Origin: Lethocerus indicus
Taxonomy: Eukaryota; Arthropoda; Insecta; Hemiptera; Belostomatidae
Assembly (NCBI GenBank): GCA_019843655.1
Contig: JACDQD010000104.1
Span: 7,378,001 to 7,442,000 of the forward strand
DNA: 64,000 nucleotides
Direction of reading: 5' to 3'
In this document: positions 47,201 through 59,300 of the stretch, in pieces
How positions within the stretch are numbered: the first letter of the stretch is position 1
Layout of the letters: each line of letters starts with the position of its first letter
Notes under the pieces: generated by a model
What the model was told of the DNA's origin: nothing
The model's input: only the letters and a program-made list of their open reading frames with translations
Databases searched by the model: none
Translations under genes and position numbers: made by a program

Positions 47201-50200
47201 GGAATGAACAAAAAAAATTGATAGACACTGTATTGTTTCTCCCCCTGGACCTCGTTTGGTGTAATAAATTTGTTTGCTCGGTTGGAAGACTCTTCCTGTG
47301 TCATGTATATGAATGTCACTCAGGGCGACACAGTATTATAATATTTTTATAATCACATTGGTCGACAAAAAGTTTTCATTAAGAAAAAAATGAAATTGCA
47401 ATCAACTACTTTTTCTCTAAGTCTGAATTGAATAGGATAATTTTTCTGAATGAAGATTAAGTTAACTCTCTAGATTTAATTTCCTCTCTTAAATCTCTCA
47501 TATTTATGTTGTGAAAATTTGAATTTTGTCGACCGATGTTATGTGGGACCCAGAAGAATATAACTATACTTCCCTGTCGGCTATCTTTTTCTAAATGGCT
47601 GTATCATAGATAATATTAAACTTATACTTATTAAAAAATATAATATATTAAGGTGTTTCTAATATAAAGAACAAAACTGAAATCAAACCGAATTTTTAAA
47701 TATATAACAACACTTCTTCACTCGTTTAATTGTTAAGTAATTGTAAAATATAATCAAATTTAAGCCGTGCCAAAGATGTTTTATGGAAGATTTATGTTCT
47801 CAACAATATAATAAATCCTTCATAAATTTACATCTCCAGTATAATAAACTGATAAATGTCTACTTCGAGTGAATCTCAACTTTAAACCGAATTCCTAATT
47901 GTATTTCAATAATCTTACTACAGAATTACTGTCAGGAAAACATCGATCTGTCTAAGACAACCTGAGCTTTAAATGGTGATCTCTACGTGAATATTTAAAA
48001 ATTGTAATAATAGCGTATTCAAAGTCCCATATACTGACAGTGGTTGGACCCCGAGTGGCCCTCACTCTTGCCCCCCTTCTTAAAACTATTATTTCTTGCC
48101 ATTTTTTAGACATGTGATTGTGCACAACTAAAGTTACCACACAGTAACAATAATAATAATAAACGCTGATGAGGATTCAAAATATTTATAATATTGTAAA
48201 TAAAAAAATATTTAAAAAATAAAAAATCGAATCTCTCCCTCAAAAAAAAAAGAAATAACAGATAGAATTGTTTTGCCACATTTTTAAATTTGGGCTTTTA
48301 AGTACCTGATTTTTATTTTTATTTCTTTTTCCAGTTTCTAGCCAATTTCTGCCTTTAGACAGCCAATTGTTGTGAATGTTTATACTAGAAAAAAAATATA
48401 TATATGTGTATATTTATCGGTGTACTTTATTTTATATATATGTACATATAAGATATATATATATTTTTTGTTCTTCTCTTGCATTTCATTATTTGAAAAA
48501 TGAACGATTTATTTTCTTCTTATTTATAATTAAACCTGGCTAGTTCCACTTAGTCCATTCACCTCTGCAATATCATTTCGTCCGGATAACAGTTTGTTAT
48601 TGTTTTTTTAACATTTCGCTGAATTTACTGTAAGACTCTCTCCCTCTCTGTTGTTGTTAGGTACGTCAATCCATTTTCTGATTGTTTAAGCCCGAAGAAT
48701 GGGGTCAGGAATTTTTTGTCTGCCTCTTTTCAAACGTAAGTTTATCCACAAAATGTTTTTCTATTAGATTCTGAAGATTTGAACACCCGTAATTAGTTTA
48801 ACCTGTAAAACTTCATTACATAACCTTGCGAAACTATATCACCAGTTTCTTAATTTACTGAATGATTAAAATTATGATTCAAGCTATCATAACAATTTTG
48901 CATAGTCTGTGAGTGTTTCTTGAGCCCAGTTAAGGCAGAACTAAATTTTTCTGTTAGCCCCCCTCCTCTTTATCTTAACCTGGCTAGTATGGCTTTACTA
49001 AATGGGTGCACTAGGTCTATAGTGCTTTAGAATAGTTCAAATTATTTCATTTTTCTGTTTAAAGAAAGATTGTTTTTCTTATTTCATCTTGGAATTTAAA
49101 AAAACCAACTTCTTGTCACAAATTTAAAATTGGGCTACTTAATAAAATGAGGGCAAGAAATCGTATATTGTTTTGTATGTTTTACAATTGTTCCGCATTG
49201 TATTTCTGGAAATTTCAGATTCAAACCTACCGATAAGGTAAAATAACTTCAAAATAAAATGACAAAAAAAAAGAGACACGCCGCTCAGTTTGCTCAAAAA
49301 TCTCTCATTGCCTTTGATATTTTTTTACAAAAGAATAAAGAATTTTACCTATCCAGCATTTTGTATCGGAAATAAACATTGTCCAAAATGAATGCTGGAT
49401 CTGGTGCCAGAGAGAAAGCAGTGTGCCTTTCCAAAATAGAAACAAACTCGGTAGAAACTCTACTTCCTTTGTAGATTCACATTTTCTTTTACCTTCTTTT
49501 ATCTGATATAGTGGGATGTTTTTCCATTTTAACATCAAAATGCCAGTTGATACTGTTCTATATTTTCTGTGTGAGGTGGTTCAGAAATTTAAGTTTTTTA
49601 AATTAAAGATAGGATCGGTTGTTTATATATTTTTAATTAAGGTTTTTTAAAGTGAAAAATATTCTTTTATCAGTCAAATTTCACTTAAAAATATTGTAAT
49701 TGATCTTGATTGCCTACCAGATTGAAGAGTTGCTACCGTGCTTTGTTTCTTATGTTTTCAAATTTCCCTTTTTTTCCAACATTGGAATACAGTACAATAT
49801 AATTCTGAAATCTCTGTTTAATTAATTTTATTTTTTTTAAATTTTGTATTTTTGATATATCCATTTTATTGGCACAATTTATCATATTCGTCTTCTTCTT
49901 TTTTATTGACGGTTTATATTAAGTAAGAGTGAATTTGTCAAAATTTGAAATTTATTAATGAAATCATTTAATAAAATCAGAAACAAATGAGTTAAAGCTG
50001 TAAAATCATACCGCGCTATATTTGTAGAAACACGTATTACTGTTCAGTTGTAAAAGTATTAGTAAAATTTATGGAGATTAGAAAATAAAATTCAAAAAAT
50101 GAGAGCATATAATGAAATTTTAGCCGAATCGCTTTTACAATGTGGGCTTTCCTTTTATTCAAAAATTATAGATACTACTATTGGTAGTAGCCGTCAAGTT

Positions 50201-51649
50201 TTAGGCAACAGTTCTAGAGAGTTTTAAAAAAAGAATAAATCTCGATAGTTGATTCAGAATAAAAGAGTTTGCCTTAAGTTATTTAGAATTTGGACTACAT
50301 CCAGATGAGTTATAGGTTATGCCTAGTAAAGTTTTTAGATCTGTTGAATGGAAGAAAAATGGTTTTGTTTCATACAAAAAATCTTTCTCTGTAATTAAGG
50401 ATCCATCTCATTTTTTATGCATATATGACAGATATTTAACTTCATTTTAATTTATTTACTTGTTTTTTAAAATGGCTTCCATCAAGATTATTTTCCATAG
50501 TTGAACACGGGGAAAATTAGATTGAATATTTGTGTCCTCTGGCTTCTGTATTGATTAAAATATACTACTAGTGAGTTTTTTTGGAAGCCAGTTTAGGACA
50601 TATTTTTAAATATGCAATTTGTTTTACCCCCAAATTTATATCAATTATTTGACACTACAATATTGTTATTTCAGTATTCCTGTCGGTCCTGTTTAGGAGT
50701 TATTTAATGTTATAATTAAAAGTTCCTCAACTTTTTTAACGCTTTACAAATATAAAGCTCAGTACATTGTGTCATGTGCAAACGTTTCAAGTTTTTTGTA
50801 TTGGTCATTATTCATTTTAAAATTCACATTTCAGCCATCATATTTCTTTTTTGGCTCACTGTAACAAAGAAGCGTTTATTAAGGTTATTTTTCAAAGATT
50901 AAATATAAAAATGAAACTTGTTATACTTAATGAAAATTATTGTTGTCTAATTGTTGTTATTGTAAATAATCTATGTTTTCCAGGCTCTGAAAAAAAGGAA
51001 TTAGTTCTTTCTTTTCTTACTCGGTTACCTATTTTTAGAGAAACTAGTTTATGTTGTGTTCTAATATAGAAAAAACCTGTGATCGTGTTAATTTGTCTGT
51101 TGCAATTATAATCAAATGAATTTAAAGAAAGCGTTGTATATTTTTTTATGTATTATATATTTTGTGTATTATTACAATGATCAATTCTGTTTCGTGGCAC
51201 AAAAAAATAAAACGCATCATATTATGTATTGTTGAATTATACAAAAGTATTTATAAACATATTCTAAAAGTTATATATTTTTTAAAATGATCGAGCGAAC
51301 ATAAGTGTGCCCTTTACGCTTATTTCATTTTGTGCTCTTTTCAATATCCGATTCTAAAGGCAACACATGTTATTGATCGTAGAAAACAATATTTTTGGCC
51401 AAACGGAAACAATATCTATGCTGTCACAATTTTTAAGAGATTATATACTTTTTAATCTTAAAAATAGGTACTACAGAATTGTTGCAAATTTGTTGTGTTT
51501 ATTGAAATTATAGAATTTATTTTTGTGAATTCTCCGGCTGAAAATATTTTCTTCGTTAATAGCGATAAAATTTCGTCATTTGTAATTATGGTTTTCATAG
51601 GAGCTTGAATCACGATTCACGGAGAGTAGAAAATAAACTTACAGCTTAA
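44213..51649 (+). other. AT-rich downstream region or long 3' UTR of TMEM117
   Basis: No supported coding exon. An AATAAA at 44639-44644 gives a short 3' UTR option. Another at 53623-53628 would imply a UTR of about 9.4 kb. Sequence stays CpG-poor and AT-rich over this length, similar to the TMEM117 introns. Scattered open frames (46022-46258, 49305-49538, 50851-51069) show no family features. Confidence 0.4.
44639..44644 (+). terminator. candidate proximal poly(A) signal of TMEM117
   Basis: Canonical AATAAA about 430 bases after the stop codon. Usage unknown. Confidence 0.4.
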
Positions 51650-51795
51650 CATTTCAATTTGCAATCATAACAAAAGTAACTGTGGGCAGTCGAGATTAAA
51701 GCTCCGATTTGACTTGATATCTGTGCACAGATATCCAGATATATCCACAGCCCACTCTTAGTGTAAAGTCTTCAGATTGCAAATTGAATTTGGAA
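51650..51795. mobile_element. small nested palindromic element (MITE-like)
   Basis: The outer arms CAATTTGCAATC and GATTGCAAATTG are inverted copies. Inside are partly inverted TGTGGGC and GCCCAC words, and at the centre is the perfect 20-base palindrome GATATCTGTGCACAGATATC (51716-51735). Total about 145 bases, non-coding. Confidence 0.55.
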
Positions 51796-51912
51796 TACTA
51801 AGTTGGTCCGTAAATTGACTCCAAATCGCTTGATAGATTTCAAGCTGTTATAATATAATAAATAACATTGTTGTGAACAGTTTAGAATACCTGTTTTGTG
51901 GTCTGCAGGGGT

Positions 51913-51958
51913 TGGAATACCGTAGATTTCGTGTGTTTCTGTCTCCTCTCGCTGGTTT
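51913..51958 (+). repeat. terminal fragment of the 35-kb foldback family
   Basis: GGAATACCGTAGATTTCGTG and the following TTTCTGTCTCCTCTCGCTGG match the outer left end at about 35247-35290 almost exactly. Homology stops after GGTTTGGT. It shows that the element end extends a few bases outside the inverted arms. Confidence 0.75.
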
Positions 51959-52015
51959 GGTTGGTGTGGGTGGTTATTATCCTTTGTATTATATAGGTAT
52001 ATATTGTAATATTAT

Positions 52016-52271
52016 ATTAGGCTTAAAATATCATTTTTAAGCGTATATAAATGCTATTTTGGCCCTTTTTATCCTATATTCCGTCCATGGTAGTTCCAAT
52101 GTGAAATACACTTGTCCTATAAACGAAAGTTAAAAAATCGAATATTTTTCGATGCTAGCGTCGCGGTGCTCATGCACCCAATGAACTTTAGTTAAGTGCA
52201 AGCTGCAGAAATATTTTGAAATAAATTAGTATAATTACCTCATTTTCATGTAAATTGTTTTGTTCAATACA

Positions 52272-52323
<52 letters not shown>

Positions 52324-52775
52324 CTTGTTTCATTTTATTTTAATTTTAAAAATTGTTACATTTTTATTCTCACAAATGATTTTCTACCTTGCTAGGGTGG
52401 AGATCAGACATAAATAAAACACAACACTCGGATTTAATAATAATAAACACTAATAATATTCAATAATAAAATACTTCTAAAGAAGGTCTCCTATTTGGAC
52501 AATATTTTATATGTAACGTTAAATCATGAAGTACCCTACAGTACTTATTTTTACCAGGTATGTCAAATTATTTATTTTAATTCCTTAAGAGATAATATAC
52601 ATCAAGAATATAAATAATTAAAGTGAAATATAATTTGTAATACCTAGATAGATTTTTCAACTTTCGTTTACAGGTCAAGTGTATCTCACATTGGAATTAC
52701 TATGAACAAAATATAGGATAAAAAGGGCCAAAATCACATTTAAAATACGCTTAAAAATATAATTTAAGCCTATAT
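52016..52775. mobile_element. second foldback family, arms about 125 bases
   Basis: The left arm (52016-52141) contains GGCTTAAAAT, TTTTTAAGCGTAT, TTTTGGCCCTTTTTATCCTA, GTTCCAATGTGA and AACGAAAGTT. The right arm (52651-52775) carries the same words inverted. A loop of about 510 bases includes an (AT)n tract (52274-52318) and has no open frame. After the right arm, ATGAATGTGATTTTGGGCCT partly repeats the arm again. Confidence 0.75.
52274..52318 (+). repeat. (AT)n microsatellite in foldback loop
   Basis: Uninterrupted TA dinucleotides inside the loop of the foldback element at 52016-52775. Confidence 0.9.
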
Positions 52776-53622
52776 GAATGTGATTTTGGGCCTTTTTATC
52801 ATTTTCTGGCCTTTATAACCATGTTTTTCTTGCATTTTTTGCGTCTTCAATGGTTTACAGGCTTTTTTATTAGTTTGTGCCCTTCTGAAAGTTTTTAGAA
52901 AAGACAGGAGAGGAGTCAGAAACACACAAAATGACAGTACTGTTGTGAAACTTTTTCAGGACTAACTTTGAAATTTTAAGGTGTTTGTATTTATTTCAAA
53001 ACTGTTATACAACTTAATTTTATTCAGGGCGTATATTATTTTTTTAAATTTTACATGTTGCATTGAACTACAGAAAAAGCTTAGCCGCGGGTGAGGGTTT
53101 TCAATGCCTGCCATCAGCATTGCTATTCTCTCGAGCTCCTCAATATTGATTGAATTCTCTTTAGATTTATATACAGATCGAATTATCTCAAAAGTGCGCT
53201 TCTCCTCCTCAGTTTGAATTCAGAATTGTTAAGTTTTGGTTGATTAAAGTGGCCTCCGCCCAGATATTTTTCCTTTCAAAACAACACTAGTTTTTATAGC
53301 GCACTATCAAAATTTGCGTACACATTAAATGAAGTTGGAGGCTATAGAATGCCCACTGAATATCAGTGGAGTTTAAATCTGTAGTTTGAAAGTCCTGGCC
53401 TTGAAAAAATTAGCGATGTTTATTCAGATTTTTATATATTTATTGTTCCTCTTGATTGTTGTAATTGAATCTTTCTCGAACTGTTGATATACAAAGCTGT
53501 TATTTATGTGAGTTATTTATTTGATGTTTTCAGTAACTGTGTTATGAATATATGTGTAAGTGGAAAACAAAAATTTTTTGAACAATGTAAATACACAGGT
53601 GTAGTACAATGCTTTTATGTTT

Positions 53623-53628
53623 AATAAA
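53623..53628 (+). terminator. candidate distal poly(A) signal
   Basis: AATAAA in a sequence resembling a transcript end (TTTAATAAAAATATTTTG). It would define a very long TMEM117 3' UTR or end an unseen non-coding transcript. Confidence 0.3.
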
Positions 53629-53639
53629 AATATTTTGTA

Positions 53640-55283
53640 AACTCAAAACCGTATTTATTTCTTTACCTAGCATTTTTCTCCCTCGTAAAAGCTTTTATTG
53701 GCGTTGACTAGACCATCTTACTGTGCTAATACTTATGATTTTTATAATTTATTTCGTACAAAATTGTTTACTCTTCAAGTTACATGCAGTGAACAGAAGT
53801 CCTGAAGTTCCCATTAGGATATTTGAAAGGTTAGTTTAGTTATTGTTTTGTGCATGTTATATTTTGTCAAAGACAATAATGACTCAGACTACAATAATGC
53901 CAGGTTATAACTATAGATTGGTGTTGGGCTCAATGGCCACATTACCTGTAAACATATTATGATGTATAAATATTTACAAGTTATTCTTAAATATGCACCA
54001 TGCGCTATTATTAGAAAAAAAACAACTTCATTAAGCACACAACAAGACCAATCTTGAACTGAACAACAGAGGCAGGCCATTTTAACTCAAGTCGTTGAAA
54101 AATCCTGTCCAACACAAATGAATCAAGTTTATTCCTCTTCAAACCAGGCTATATTTAGACTGTTGAAAGAACTCATTTCTTAATCACACACCAGGGGTCA
54201 AACCAGTGACTGTTCTTACTATTTTGACTTATTCTCGGGAAGCAGGAACCAAACAAAGTAAATGGTCAGTAGACTACTACAGATTTGAATTTGTTACAGG
54301 CAGTATTTCAAATATCTCAAAAACCATGTAGAATATTGGACGAGAATTACCACCAGGAGGCGTATCACATTTTCCACACTAATTCATCCGGCAAATCACC
54401 AGAATAAGTGTTTTCAAGGGCCATCAAACCAATGAGTTACAATATTTCAATTGCATACTAGTCCCAGAAATGTATTTCTCGTATGTATACTTTACAGTTG
54501 AAAATTAACATTAAAATAATTTTCCAACCTTATTTTGTTTTATATATATATATATCTGTTTAATAAATTTATAAAATTAGGTAAACTATTACACAACAAT
54601 ATCCAAATAAACTTTTTGGATTTAAAAATACAACAATAATACAACCATAAGAAAGTCTCAACATTCAAACTTAGAGAAAAAAAAATAAAATAAATGTTTC
54701 CTTCTACATATTATTGATAACAGTACTGTATTGAATACTGTCTAGCTAATTAATGATGCACTCCATAAATACAAAACAAAGCAAGCTACATTGAACAAAG
54801 ATATTCAACACTGTTTCTTGCATTATAACTTAGGCACTATAACAATTAAAGAGACTGCCCAGTATATTTTCTTCCTCCCCCATTAATTAAACTATCGACT
54901 GTTGTACAAAGACATTAATTATTTTCGATATATTTACATTCATTAGTGCAAACATTTTATATATAAGTTATTTCATCTTTTAATTACTAGCTAGTAAAAA
55001 CATTTTCAAATATATATTTTATATATATATATATATAATAATTAAAGTAAATAACATTACAAATGGTGTAGGGATAACAAAAAAATACATTCCTCTTCTT
55101 CGCTTTACATATATCTTCTGTTTAAAAACTCTTCTGTTACGAGCAATGGCGACTCATCACTCTGCATCGTGATACTTTACCCTGAAAAAGTTAGTACAGT
55201 CGATTAGAATTTACTGTCAAAAAAAAAATGGTAGCCATAACTGAGCTGAATGTTGGTAATTTGTATAAAAAATGTTGACTGAT
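53640..55283. other. convergent intergenic region and chromodomain gene 3' flank
   Basis: AT-rich sequence between the end of the plus-strand TMEM117 unit and the minus-strand chromodomain gene. It has short TA repeats at 54541-54555 and 55019-55036. No coding exon is supported. Confidence 0.45.
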
Positions 55284-55430
55284 CTAGTCTAAAAGCTTAG
55301 CGTGTTTGTGTGACCTCTGCTTGCCGTCATTCCTTTTGCTGTGCCGGATTCTGTTGGCGTGCGGCATGAGCGTGTAGCGGTCTGTCGGCACTCTGACAAC
55401 GCGCAACTGTTTCTGAGACACTTCCTTCAA
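55284..55430 (-). CDS. chromodomain gene A, exon 4 (basic tail)
   Basis: Acceptor CTTTGTTTAG, ending at TAG. Encodes LKEVSQKQLRVVRVPTDRYT and a His/Lys/Arg-rich end, giving a complete C-terminus. Confidence 0.8.
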   Translation of the reverse strand: MKEVSQKQLRVVRVPTDRYTLMPHANRIRHSKRNDGKQRSHKHAKLLD

Positions 55431-58036
55431 CTAAACAAAGCGAAACAGAAACGCTAATTCAACAAAGCGAGGTCGGCCTCGTCGTCACCTCCGCATAATT
55501 TCCACTGACAATTATCCGGTATACCGTTGGTGTATTTTTTTTTTTTTTTAACTTTATTTATTTTGTACTATCAACTGTTACAGTTATATGTACAATGGCG
55601 GTTGTTTGGGTGATTGGACTAGTTTAACTTGTATAAAGACGCCATCCAGTGATGGTACTTTTGGCTTGTCTCAGTCCTACAGGAAGTCTCTGGGCCAGTG
55701 GCGTTTAAGCCGTCGTGGCGGGGATAGTGGATGGGTAGAAGCGGAAAGGGACTGAACGAGCGGGTTTGGATGTGGAAGGAGGCGGGAGTGGAATTTAAGG
55801 AAGCGTGATTTAGCGACTTCGTCGACTGTCGGTATGTTGAGGTCATTATGGATTGTTTGGTTAGAAACATACCGGGGAGCATTAAGGATGGTACGAAGGA
55901 CTTTTGATTGGAATCTCTGGATGCGGGCGATGTTGGATTTCTTAGCGGAACCCCATAGCTCTATTCCGTAAGTCCGTGTCGGTTTTAAAATGGTTTTGTA
56001 TATTGTAAGTTTGTTGTCTACTGTCAGTTTTGATGTCTTTTTCAATAGAGGTCTCAGCAGTCCAAATTTGCGGTTGATGTCTGTTCTTTTGAGACGCGTA
56101 TGAGTCTTTTGTCTATGTAGAGTCCCAGGTAGCGAGCCTGCTGTTGGATGGGGATAGGAGTGCTGTTAAATAGAACAGGAGGGCAAGGATGTCGACGTAG
56201 TGTGAAGGTGACGTGAGCAGACTTAGAGCTATTCACCTTCACCCTCCATCGTTTGCACCAGGACTGGATATTGGAAAGGTGCTCTTGGAGATTGATGGTT
56301 GTAGTTGAGGGATTTTGGTTGGAGGTGAGGACGCAAGTGTCGTCAGCGAATGTGGCGAGGACTGTTGAAGGATATGTGGGTATATCAGAGGTATATATTG
56401 TGTATAGGAATGGACCTAGGACACTACCTCGAGGAACAGACGCTTCGATTGAACAGTAATCGGATAGCTTTTTCGCGTATAACACTCTTCTATCTATGTA
56501 ATACTAAAAAAATACAAACAATTACAATTCACCTTTTCAACCTTTTTGAGAAACTTTTCCAAAACATACGTCCCCTCTAGGCTGTCCTCAGGCTCCCACG
56601 TGCTTTCGTGTACGGAATAACCGCTCCATTTGACTAGGAATTCGCGTGTGCCATTCCTGTGTATTTGCATATCTATTATTCGGTCGATCTGGAGGGAAGA
56701 AAAAGAAAAAATTTTGTTTTAGTACCCGTTCGCGTATCTGAATTATAGTTTAGTTAACTATCCATTTAAGAAAAAATATAGCGAAGTTTTAAAACTACAG
56801 AGGGGCAGATATCACGTGATGTCTGCAATCGCCGGTTTGGTCTTTTGAGTTTCAGCTGCTCACCAGCTTCTCTAGCTTTTCATTCTAGCTCAACGTCGGC
56901 TCAATAATTACAGCGGATAGTAAAAGTGCAGACAGGATGCCCCGCAGGCAACAAAAACAGGTATTTCAAACGAACGCAGACATATTTAAGTTATAAACTG
57001 AAGAAGGAACGAGTCAGATATTTGTTTACTGTGATAACCCGACACATTATACAGGATACCATTTTCCTTAAAAAATTGCTAGTATTAAAATGCAACATCG
57101 TGTATTTAAACTGAAAAGCTGAGGCCATTGGTTGGCTGTTATTTTTCAAACAAAATGTTTAAAACACAAGCCCTAACAGTCAGTCTTTATTTTCCTTTTG
57201 TTAATCAATCTAACTTTGATAAATCAACAGCAGTTAGTTGCTTTAAACAGTAAAAATAACAAAATCTTACTTTATACTCTCCATCCTGATTGGCTTCGGG
57301 GCCTTTCGGGGTCTTCCTCAATGAAGCGGCAGATCCTTTCGATGATCTAGATTTCTTCGAGAACAAAATTAAACAAATAAATGTCATTTTTTTACTTATC
57401 AGTAATCTAAACAAAACAAAATTAGGGCAAGTAAATGTATTTTTAAGGTTTCTATTTCAATTTTTAAACGATGGACATTTTTTATTAATATCAGAAAATA
57501 TATATCTAATACACCGAACTCTATAAATGAGTTCTTGATTGTGCCAATAAAACTTTAAGATATACAACATTACAGTATCTTAATTAACAAAATACGGTAT
57601 GTTTCATTTAACTTATTTCTCTTTCGTACGCTTTATACACAATTGTCTTTATTTAAAATTATCAAAGCTTAACTAGGTTGTTTTATTTGTAGTAAAATAG
57701 AAAAAATTCAGGAAAAGCAATTATATATTATCAGTATGAAATTTGATTTGAAGGATGATAACAGAATCAATTTCCCTCCAAAATAAACAATCCCTGATAT
57801 TGTCAGTTTTCTGTGAATACGGGATGAACATTTAACTATATATATATTATTTATTCGTTAATTTATTATATCTACGTTATAATTGTGTGCGGGTATACAA
57901 CCTTCGCTGTGACTTCTTCATCGACTTGTTGCTCTTGGTCACTGCTTTCCTCCTGGTTTGGGGACTCTTCATCATTGAAATCTTCAGTCTCCTCCCTCGG
58001 TACACTCTTCTTCACCGATCTTCTACTTCGGCTCAT
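55284..58036 (-). CDS. small single-chromodomain protein, 4 exons, complete
   Basis: Minus-strand exons 57899-58036, 57271-57354, 56533-56688 and 55284-55430 join in phase 0 throughout to give 174 residues plus stop. The N-terminus is basic then acidic (MSRSRRSVKKS, EEESSDQEQQVDEE-type sequence) and leads to a Lys/Ser-rich linker. The chromodomain spans about residues 72-122: GEYK then IDRIIDMQIHRNGTREFLVK, WSGYSVHESTWEPEDSL, LEKFL. The aromatic-cage positions fit Tyr (GEYK), Trp (VKW) and Trp/Glu (TWEPE), as in methyl-lysine-reading HP1/Polycomb domains. The tail of 48 residues is basic (VRVPTDRYTLMPHANRIRHS). There is no chromoshadow domain, so it is not a canonical HP1. A nuclear histone-methyl reader role is inferred from the domain only. 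Confidence 0.85.
55535..56495 (-). mobile_element. 5'-truncated Jockey-type non-LTR retrotransposon
   Basis: On the minus strand, the 3' part of a reverse transcriptase reads VPRGSVLGPFLYTIYTSDIP, then the catalytic-type TFADDT and ARYLGLYIDKRL. After a frame break at about 56050-56100 it continues LTVYKT-like, YGIELWGSAKKSNI and RIQRFQSKVLRTI. The element ends in a poly(A) tail seen as 15 T at 55535-55549. The break and missing 5' end show it is dead. It sits in the last intron of the chromodomain gene, same orientation. Confidence 0.88.
56533..56688 (-). CDS. chromodomain gene A, exon 3 (chromodomain)
   Basis: Acceptor TTCTTCCCTCCAG, donor AAG|GTGAAT. Encodes the body of the chromodomain, with REFLVKWSGYSVHESTWEPE as the diagnostic core. 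Confidence 0.92.
56689..57270. other. chromodomain gene A, intron 2
   Basis: Non-coding intron. A fragment at about 56829-56880 (GCCGGTTTGGTCTTTTGAG, CAGCTGCTCACCAGCTTC) belongs to the GACCGGTTTCGGC repeat family in diverged form. Confidence 0.5.
57271..57354 (-). CDS. chromodomain gene A, exon 2 (linker)
   Basis: Acceptor GTTCTCGAAG, donor AAA|GTAAGA. Encodes 28 residues, KSRSSKGSAASLRKTPKGPE and then the start of the chromodomain, DGEYK. Confidence 0.75.
57899..58036 (-). CDS. chromodomain gene A, exon 1
   Basis: Starts at the ATG whose complement is 58034-58036 (context AAAATGAGC). Encodes 46 residues, basic then acidic. Donor taken as GTT|GTATAC. AAG|GTTGTA three bases earlier keeps the same phase. 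Confidence 0.75.
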
Positions 58037-58690
58037 TTTCAAAATTTTCCTATCATATAAAATATAGCCGGTGTTATTGTATACTTATTGTCGGATATAA
58101 ATTTTCTATAATTGCGCCGCGCACAAATTAAATAAAACAAATCGACATCAGTAACTTTCAGTTCATTCGGATTATTTGTGAATGAACCTCGTTTAAATGT
58201 CTAAGCGCGACAAGGTTTAAATTTGTACACCAATTTTTACGATATATATTTTTAAATTACTCGAGTCTATTTATAACTAGAAACTATCACTTTCAAATTA
58301 GGCCATTACTTACCAAATCAGTTATATTGTCCTTTGTTGTATAGATCTCAGAATTCTAAAATTAAATAACGGAACAATTAAACATACTTTGTCAATAAAG
58401 AATACAACACAGAATAAGTACACTCCTTTTGTTTATACTTGTATTTATATACTAAGCCTTGACACGGGTTTGTTTATATGTCATAAGTGGTCAATTCTGG
58501 AAATGCGCAGGGTATTCACTATAGTTCATTTATTTATACATCCATCCAATAGCAATATAAACTGGAAGTTGAATTTGATTTAGTTATTTCTGACAAAGAC
58601 TAACCCTGCTCAGTGGCAACCTGACAACGACTATCGATGTTTGTGCCAATTAAACAGCAAGTTTACTAAAATCGCAGACGGGGCCGTCTA
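58037..58690. other. upstream flank of chromodomain gene A
   Basis: Moderately AT-rich with restored CpG frequency. Probably 5' UTR and promoter-proximal DNA of the minus-strand gene starting at 58036. No exon is assigned. Confidence 0.35.
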
Positions 58691-59300
58691 TTTATTGAGG
58701 GCCCAATTGAATTTGGCCCTAATTGAGGGTAGCGTGGGAAATGACCGTTGGGCCTGCCCAATCCCTCCTTCCTCGGCCCACCGAGAGACAACACCGATTT
58801 TCCCTCCATAAACATATCAACGTTTCGGATCCGGACCGCGACAGAATTGTTCAAACGGCGGTAAAACATTCGACGGCGGCCCGGAGTTGGGCACAAAATC
58901 AAAACACTTACGAGACATAGAGACGGCAATTGGAAATACCAGAGTCGAGTACCGCGTCGTCAGCGGCGGCGGCGGCGGCGGCGGCACTATAAACAAAGCT
59001 TCGGAGGCGACATCCACCGGCCGCCTATTATTGCCCCGGCACAGACCGAACCGGGCGCCAGATTCAAATATTACCAAAAGCACGTCTCAGTGCTCGCCGC
59101 CCTCTTCGCTTTGAAATTGAATTTCCGGCGAACAGAATAAAAAAAAAATAAAATACCGCAATTCCGAAGCAGTTCGGTCGCCACCATTCGAACCAACGAG
59201 TCCCAACCGACATTTTGCGTTGTACCGACGATACAATTCCTCCAGAGTGAATTAGCGAGTTGATTTTGGGAATGCAACAAGTTTTCAAGAAAAAGTACAT
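58691..59300. promoter_or_regulatory. CpG-rich island with (GGC)n tract
   Basis: GC- and CpG-rich stretch within AT-rich surroundings, with a (GGC)n run at 58963-58985. It lies 0.7-1.3 kb upstream of chromodomain gene A on the minus strand. Overlapping open frames on both strands are explained by composition. A promoter island is the best reading; an unrecognised GC-rich repeat is the alternative. Confidence 0.4.

Noticed and set aside
49349..49400. Short inverted repeat ATCCAGCATT / AATGCTGGAT
   Set aside because: Only ten-base arms; expected by chance in this length of sequence.
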